From assembly GCA_030691835.1 (NCBI GenBank), contig JAUYDO010000036.1:1-9097 (forward strand): DNA of 9,097 nucleotides, written 5' to 3'. The stretch comes from Dehalococcoidia bacterium (lineage in GTDB: Bacteria; Chloroflexota; Dehalococcoidia; Dehalococcoidales; UBA3254). Position numbers and translations under genes: made by a program. Under the pieces are notes generated by a model. That model ran no database searches. It worked only from the letters and a program-made list of their open reading frames with translations, and was not told the DNA's origin. Shown here piece by piece: positions 5,842 through 9,097 of the stretch. How positions within the stretch are numbered: the stretch's first letter is position 1; every line of letters starts with the position of its first letter.

Positions 5842-8289
5842 ATGGCTGAAGAGAAGTTTGTGTATACCGCCTGCATGGGAAACGGATGCCATGAGCACTG
5901 TTTCCTCAAAACATATGTGAAGGACGGCAAGATTGTCAGAACGGAGCAAGCCGTTCTCGGACCCCCTGAAGGCTTGCGCTATGGCATCTGTCAAAAGGGA
6001 ATTGAATATGCCAGGTTCCCTTACCTTCCGACCAGGCTCCTGTACCCGCTGAAGCGCGTCGGCAAGCGCGGTGAAGGAAAGTTCGAGCGCATCTCCTGGG
6101 AACAGGCGATGGACGAGATTGGCGCCAAGCTGCGTGAAATACGGGACAAATATGGTCCCGAGGCTGTACTCGTCAATACATTCGCCTGCGGCTATCCCGC
6201 CAACTGGACCGCCCTGCACATGGTCCTGACCCGGCGCTTCGTCCATACCTTCGGAGCCACGGCTTCAACTCTTGAGACGGTGGACCGGGGCTTCTGGTTC
6301 TCTACCCAGTTTGACATGGGAGCCGGCTGGCGCTACTCCAATTATGACCCCCGTCTGCTAGTCGGTGCCAGGTACATCTTTATCTGGGGCAGTAACCCGA
6401 TTGGTGCGACACGTGCCACCGGGTCCACCCGCTTCTTGCTGGATGCGCAGGAGCAGGGCGCCAAAATGGTAACCATTGGTCTGGTCTATGACAGCACCGC
6501 CGCGAAGTCGGACCAGTTTGTACCCATCAAAGGCGGCACTGATGCGGCGCTGGCTATGGCTATGAACCGCATACTGATTGAAGAAGACCTCTACGACCAT
6601 GACTATGTGACCAATCATACCGTAGCGCCGTTGCTGGTGCGCGAGGACAACGGCAGACTCCTGCGGGAGAGCGATATAATCGCCGGCGGTGACCCGAAGA
6701 AATACGTCTTCTGGAATTTGACGCCCGCTGAGGCAAGGACAATCGCGGCGCGCACGCATGACTTCGGCACCTCGGCGCCCGACCTGTTTGCCTCGCCGGT
6801 AATAAACGGCATTCCCTGCAAGACGGCATTTTTAAAGCTTAAAGAGCACCTTGCGGAGTGGACTCCGGAGCGCCAGGAGACATTGACCGGAGTACCGGCT
6901 CAGACAGTGCGGCAACTGACTTATGATTTCGTTAAGAATAAGCCCGCCGCTATATGGTTGAATCTGGGACTACGCTATTACAATGCCAGAGAAGCGCACC
7001 GCGCGATACAACTGCTTTCAGCCTTGAGCGGCAATCTCGGTCTTAAGCACGGCAAACTGGCTCTGATAGCCTGGTGCGACGGCTGGCCGGTGAGAATGAA
7101 TGACGGACCTGTTTCCTATCCCGATGGTCCTGAGAACGCGAAGGGAGACCGTCCCCCGGTTACCGACGTGCTGGAGAGCTTCAGAAAACCCGGGGAATCA
7201 AAATACAAAGCACTGCTTAACGTTATGGGAAACCCGGTCCATTCCGCGCCCGGGCGCCAGCTATGGACTGAAGAGCTGATACCCAGGCTCGACCTCATCG
7301 TGGACTATGAGGTGCGAGTAACCGATACGGCGGTGTGGGCTGACTACGTTTTACCGGATACCACCACCTTTGAACGGAGCGAACTGCTGGTACCCCTGGG
7401 CGACTGGGCTGTCTTACAGGAGCCGGCTATCGAGCCTCTGGGTGAAGTAAAATCTCCTGCCGACTTCTGGCGTATGCTGGCGAAGCAGGTCGGTCTTGAA
7501 AAATACTTCGATAAGACACAGGAGGCATGGCTCGAGCTCCGTCTCAAGTCTAAGGACCCCGCCATCGCCGGCATCAATCCGCCGCTGACAATGGAACGGC
7601 TGAAGAAAGAGAAGATGGTGCGGCTTAACGTGCCGACTGAACCCTTTGACGCTTTCGACTACTATGGCTTCGTTTCACCGACCGGACGCTTCGAGTTCTA
7701 CTGCGAGGATATGGCGGATGTGGATGAAGCCATGGCAAAGTGGCTGCCTCCATTGATTCATTCACCCAAACGCAAGGACTACCCCCTGCACCTGATGGTA
7801 GCCAGACACCGCGTCTTCATGCAGACCCAGTTTACCGATTTCCCGGACTTGAGGCAAATCGCGGGTGACGAGCCCTGGATGCGCATCAACCCTGAGGATG
7901 CAGCGACACGCGGAATCCTTGATGGTGACCTGGTAGAGGTATTCAACGAGCGGGGCAAGGTAAAGGTCAAAGCAAGGCTGAGCCAGGTGGTGCCGCCGGG
8001 GGTTGTCCAGATGTGGTTCGGCTACCGCGCCGGGGAATACCTGGAGGGCGTGCCGACTCAGATTCAGGTGCCTCTGGGCTGGGGAGAGACCCAGGATGCT
8101 GCCGGTCGGAAGTGGGTGGAAGTAGTTGCCAATAGGTGGCTACCGCGCCCCGGCGAGAAGGTAACGTGGGAGACCCTCGCCGCGGGACGGGTACCAGCCA
8201 CGGCAAACACGGAGACACAGTTTGCCGGGAACTGGGACGTCATCTGGGACAACTACTGCGAAGTAAAAAAGGCGGCGGGAGGCAAGTGA
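5842..8289 (+). CDS. Molybdopterin oxidoreductase catalytic subunit (DMSO reductase superfamily, Fe-S binding)
   Basis: This is an 815-residue Mo/W-bis-MGD enzyme, the catalytic subunit of a two- or three-subunit oxidoreductase. Near the N-terminus four cysteines (C11-x4-C16-x3-C20-x29-C50) should bind one [4Fe-4S] cluster; the x4 spacing is unusual, as x2 or x3 is common. The molybdopterin core follows (RLLYPLKRVGKRGEGKFERI, then SWEQAMDEI), with IFIWGSNP at about 180-186 and GGTDAALAMAMNRILIEEDL as typical cofactor-binding stretches. The C-terminal dinucleotide-binding domain spans about 645-790 (HLMVARHRVFMQ, NPEDAATRGILDGDLVEV from residue 683). No twin-arginine signal precedes the cysteines, so it should be cytoplasmic. 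The metal ligand could not be assigned by eye (the region around ETVDRGFWFSTQF lacks a clear Ser/Cys/Asp match). The ferredoxin-like subunit begins 2 bases after the stop. The substrate is unknown; transhydroxylase, hydratase or dehydrogenase relatives are possible. Confidence 0.92.
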   Translation: MAEEKFVYTACMGNGCHEHCFLKTYVKDGKIVRTEQAVLGPPEGLRYGICQKGIEYARFPYLPTRLLYPLKRVGKRGEGKFERISWEQAMDEIGAKLREIRDKYGPEAVLVNTFACGYPANWTALHMVLTRRFVHTFGATASTLETVDRGFWFSTQFDMGAGWRYSNYDPRLLVGARYIFIWGSNPIGATRATGSTRFLLDAQEQGAKMVTIGLVYDSTAAKSDQFVPIKGGTDAALAMAMNRILIEEDLYDHDYVTNHTVAPLLVREDNGRLLRESDIIAGGDPKKYVFWNLTPAEARTIAARTHDFGTSAPDLFASPVINGIPCKTAFLKLKEHLAEWTPERQETLTGVPAQTVRQLTYDFVKNKPAAIWLNLGLRYYNAREAHRAIQLLSALSGNLGLKHGKLALIAWCDGWPVRMNDGPVSYPDGPENAKGDRPPVTDVLESFRKPGESKYKALLNVMGNPVHSAPGRQLWTEELIPRLDLIVDYEVRVTDTAVWADYVLPDTTTFERSELLVPLGDWAVLQEPAIEPLGEVKSPADFWRMLAKQVGLEKYFDKTQEAWLELRLKSKDPAIAGINPPLTMERLKKEKMVRLNVPTEPFDAFDYYGFVSPTGRFEFYCEDMADVDEAMAKWLPPLIHSPKRKDYPLHLMVARHRVFMQTQFTDFPDLRQIAGDEPWMRINPEDAATRGILDGDLVEVFNERGKVKVKARLSQVVPPGVVQMWFGYRAGEYLEGVPTQIQVPLGWGETQDAAGRKWVEVVANRWLPRPGEKVTWETLAAGRVPATANTETQFAGNWDVIWDNYCEVKKAAGGK
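8277..8282 (+). promoter_or_regulatory. Ribosome binding site of the Fe-S subunit inside the end of the catalytic gene
   Basis: GGGAGG lies 9 bases before ATG 8292 and inside the last codons of the molybdoenzyme gene. A GTG at 8286 overlaps the stop but is only 3 bases away, so ATG 8292 is preferred. The arrangement suggests translational coupling of the two subunits. Confidence 0.7.
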
Positions 8290-8291
8290 AA

Positions 8292-8705
8292 ATGGGACAG
8301 CCCGCGATTCTGGTAAATTTGAACCGGTGCACCGGATGCTGGACCTGCTCTACGGCGTGCAAAGTAGCCTACCAGCTCGGTGAGGATAAATGGTGGCACT
8401 ACGTGCGTACTATCGGGAGCGGAGCCGGCGTTGACGAGCCTGCCGGTGAATGGCCCAACTTACGAATGAGCTGGATGCCTGTATATACCACCGGTTGTAT
8501 CCTTTGCGCCAAACGGACTAAAGAGGGTTTGGAGCCACACTGCACCTACAATTGCCCTGCTAAAGCCATGACTTACGGTGATTTGAGCGACCCGGATAGC
8601 CCTGTATCCGTCCGCATGAAGCAACTGAGGGAAAGGGGATATAAAATATTCCAGCTTCCGGCGTGGGAGCGTACCCGCCCGGAGGTATATTACGCGGAGA
8701 AGTAG
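8292..8705 (+). CDS. Small two-cluster 4Fe-4S electron-transfer subunit of the molybdoenzyme
   Basis: A 137-residue ferredoxin-like protein expected to pass electrons to or from the molybdopterin subunit encoded just upstream. Two cysteine groups are visible: C13-x2-C16-x2-C19-x3-C23 and C69-x2-C72-x11-C84-x3-C88-P, eight ligands for two [4Fe-4S] clusters. Its start (AILVNLNRCTGCWTCSTACK) is like DmsB/PsrB/NrfC-type subunits. Those usually carry four clusters in about 190-240 residues, so this one keeps only half of the usual cysteine set. A roughly 45-residue insert lies between the two groups, and the last 40 residues have no cysteine. The frame is open upstream to 8136, but that part overlaps the catalytic gene and is not family-like. 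No signal peptide or membrane segment is seen, and no membrane anchor gene follows within the window, so the complex is likely soluble or uses a partner encoded elsewhere. Confidence 0.9.
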   Translation: MGQPAILVNLNRCTGCWTCSTACKVAYQLGEDKWWHYVRTIGSGAGVDEPAGEWPNLRMSWMPVYTTGCILCAKRTKEGLEPHCTYNCPAKAMTYGDLSDPDSPVSVRMKQLRERGYKIFQLPAWERTRPEVYYAEK

Positions 8706-8742
8706 CCAGGGGGCATAGTAACGCCTGTAAATCAATAAATAA

Positions 8743-8782
8743 GTATCAAACCGAGTCTTAGACCGTGCGGCACGTCTGATAC
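8743..8782 (+). terminator. Possible hairpin downstream of the molybdoenzyme operon
   Basis: GTATCA (8743-8748) and TGATAC (8777-8782) form outer arms. Inside, AGAC-C-GTG-CGG-CAC-GTCT pairs with one bulged base. It lies 38 bases after the last stop codon of the operon. There is no T tract after it, so a Rho-independent terminator is only a weak suggestion; it may be an mRNA-end stabilising stem. Confidence 0.25.
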
Positions 8783-8889
8783 AGATGTCGAACCGCCCAT
8801 AGGATATATGTCCCAGGCGCGGCTTGGTCATAAGGTTATTATAGCAGAAGTAGGTGGGTGCCGCTGTAGCTCGGACAGGTGTTGAAGGG

Positions 8890-8929
8890 ATAGAAACGGA
8901 GCCGGGGGGATCCGAACCCCGAACCGCTC
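8890..8929 (-). terminator. Possible terminator hairpin of the minus-strand phosphatase gene (also tRNA T-arm-like)
   Basis: Reading the minus strand, GAGC (8926-8929) begins at the gene's stop codon. GGGG-TTCGGAT-CCCC forms the tip and GCTC (8899-8902) closes the stem, with a bulged TTC and another unpaired base; CGTTTCTAT follows. The position just after the stop and the modest T-rich tail fit a weak intrinsic terminator. The tip also resembles a tRNA T-arm followed by an acceptor strand (CGGCTCC), but no tRNA 5' half is present. Confidence 0.35.
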
Positions 8930-9097
8930 TAAAAATCCACCGCCGTAGCCCTCTTCCGGTTCATGAATGACGTGTCATTATGTCTGCTCAGGATGAAGCG
9001 GTTTTTATCATCATATTTGAAGATGGTGATGCCGCAGGTGTCCTGCTCTATGTTCCAGAAGTGGGAGTCGTCCGTGCCAAGCAGGGCGCAGATGAGC
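8929..9097 (-). CDS. Histidine phosphatase family protein (phosphoglycerate mutase-like), C-terminal part
   Basis: On the minus strand the frame is open from the window end down to TAG (complement of 8929-8931), giving the last 55 codons of a protein whose start lies beyond 9097. It reads LICALLGTDDSHFWNIEQDT, then CGITIFKYDDKNRFILSRHN, then DTSFMNRKRATAVDF. This matches the C-terminal pattern of histidine phosphatases of the GpmB/CobC type (a leucine-rich helix, then a W-x-I-x-Q-D motif, a beta strand, and N-D-T-S near the end). The catalytic RHG motif would be in the missing N-terminal part. It is convergent with the molybdoenzyme operon and therefore a separate transcription unit. It could act on a phosphorylated sugar, a cobalamin intermediate or another phosphoester; the substrate cannot be told. 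Confidence 0.75.
   Translation of the reverse strand, partial: LICALLGTDDSHFWNIEQDTCGITIFKYDDKNRFILSRHNDTSFMNRKRATAVDF

Noticed and set aside
5692..6246. 184-codon minus-strand reading frame across the MBL remnant and molybdoenzyme start
   Set aside because: It spans two unrelated plus-strand segments and shows no recognisable motif; treated as a shadow.
8136..8291. Long N-terminal extension of the Fe-S subunit
   Set aside because: It lies wholly within the catalytic gene in another frame, has low-complexity basic composition and no family resemblance; ATG 8292 has GGGAGG upstream.
8460..8831. 123-codon minus-strand reading frame
   Set aside because: It is antisense to the cysteine-bearing Fe-S gene, has no recognisable motif and no ribosome binding site; it is most likely a shadow frame.

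Overview
The window reads as a piece of a strictly anaerobic bacterial genome. It holds an acyl-CoA metabolism cluster on the + strand, followed by a cytoplasmic molybdenum or tungsten oxidoreductase. The dispersed palindromic repeats between genes, the split ADP-forming acyl-CoA synthetase, the CoA-transferases and the tag-less molybdopterin enzyme together resemble Dehalococcoidia-type Chloroflexota genomes from sediment or groundwater. That placement is an inference; the window holds no marker gene.

Layout. (i) <1-1368: an acetyl-CoA hydrolase/transferase (4-hydroxybutyrate CoA-transferase type) whose true start lies upstream of the window. (ii) 1418-3149: a two-subunit class I CoA-transferase pair (glutaconate CoA-transferase/IpdAB type). 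The first subunit appears to have its natural N-terminus cut by an in-frame TAA at 1465-1467. The second seems to lack the catalytic glutamate of true transferases. (iii) 3184-3269: a palindromic interspersed repeat. (iv) 3299-5440: the ATP-grasp (beta) and CoA-binding/ligase (alpha) subunits of an ADP-forming acyl-CoA synthetase. (v) 5455-5620: a second, composite palindromic element with 9-bp perfect inverted ends. It sits directly before a 5' remnant of a metallo-beta-lactamase-fold gene (5636-5743). (vi) 5842-8705: a molybdopterin oxidoreductase catalytic subunit and a small two-cluster ferredoxin-like subunit, separated by 2 bases. (vii) 8706-8928: a convergent intergenic region with two possible hairpins. 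(viii) complement(8929->9097): the C-terminus of a histidine-phosphatase (phosphoglycerate mutase-like) protein.

How they may work together: the transferases exchange or hydrolyse CoA on organic acids, and the ADP-forming synthetase interconverts an acyl-CoA and its acid with ATP. The Mo/W enzyme with its Fe-S partner would add or remove electrons from some substrate or intermediate. This fits fermentation or anaerobic oxidation of organic acids (possibly ring-cleavage products), but no gene here fixes the substrate. The most notable points are the interrupted CoA-transferase subunit, its apparently transferase-dead partner, the repeat next to a decapitated MBL gene, and the unusual cysteine spacing of the molybdoenzyme.
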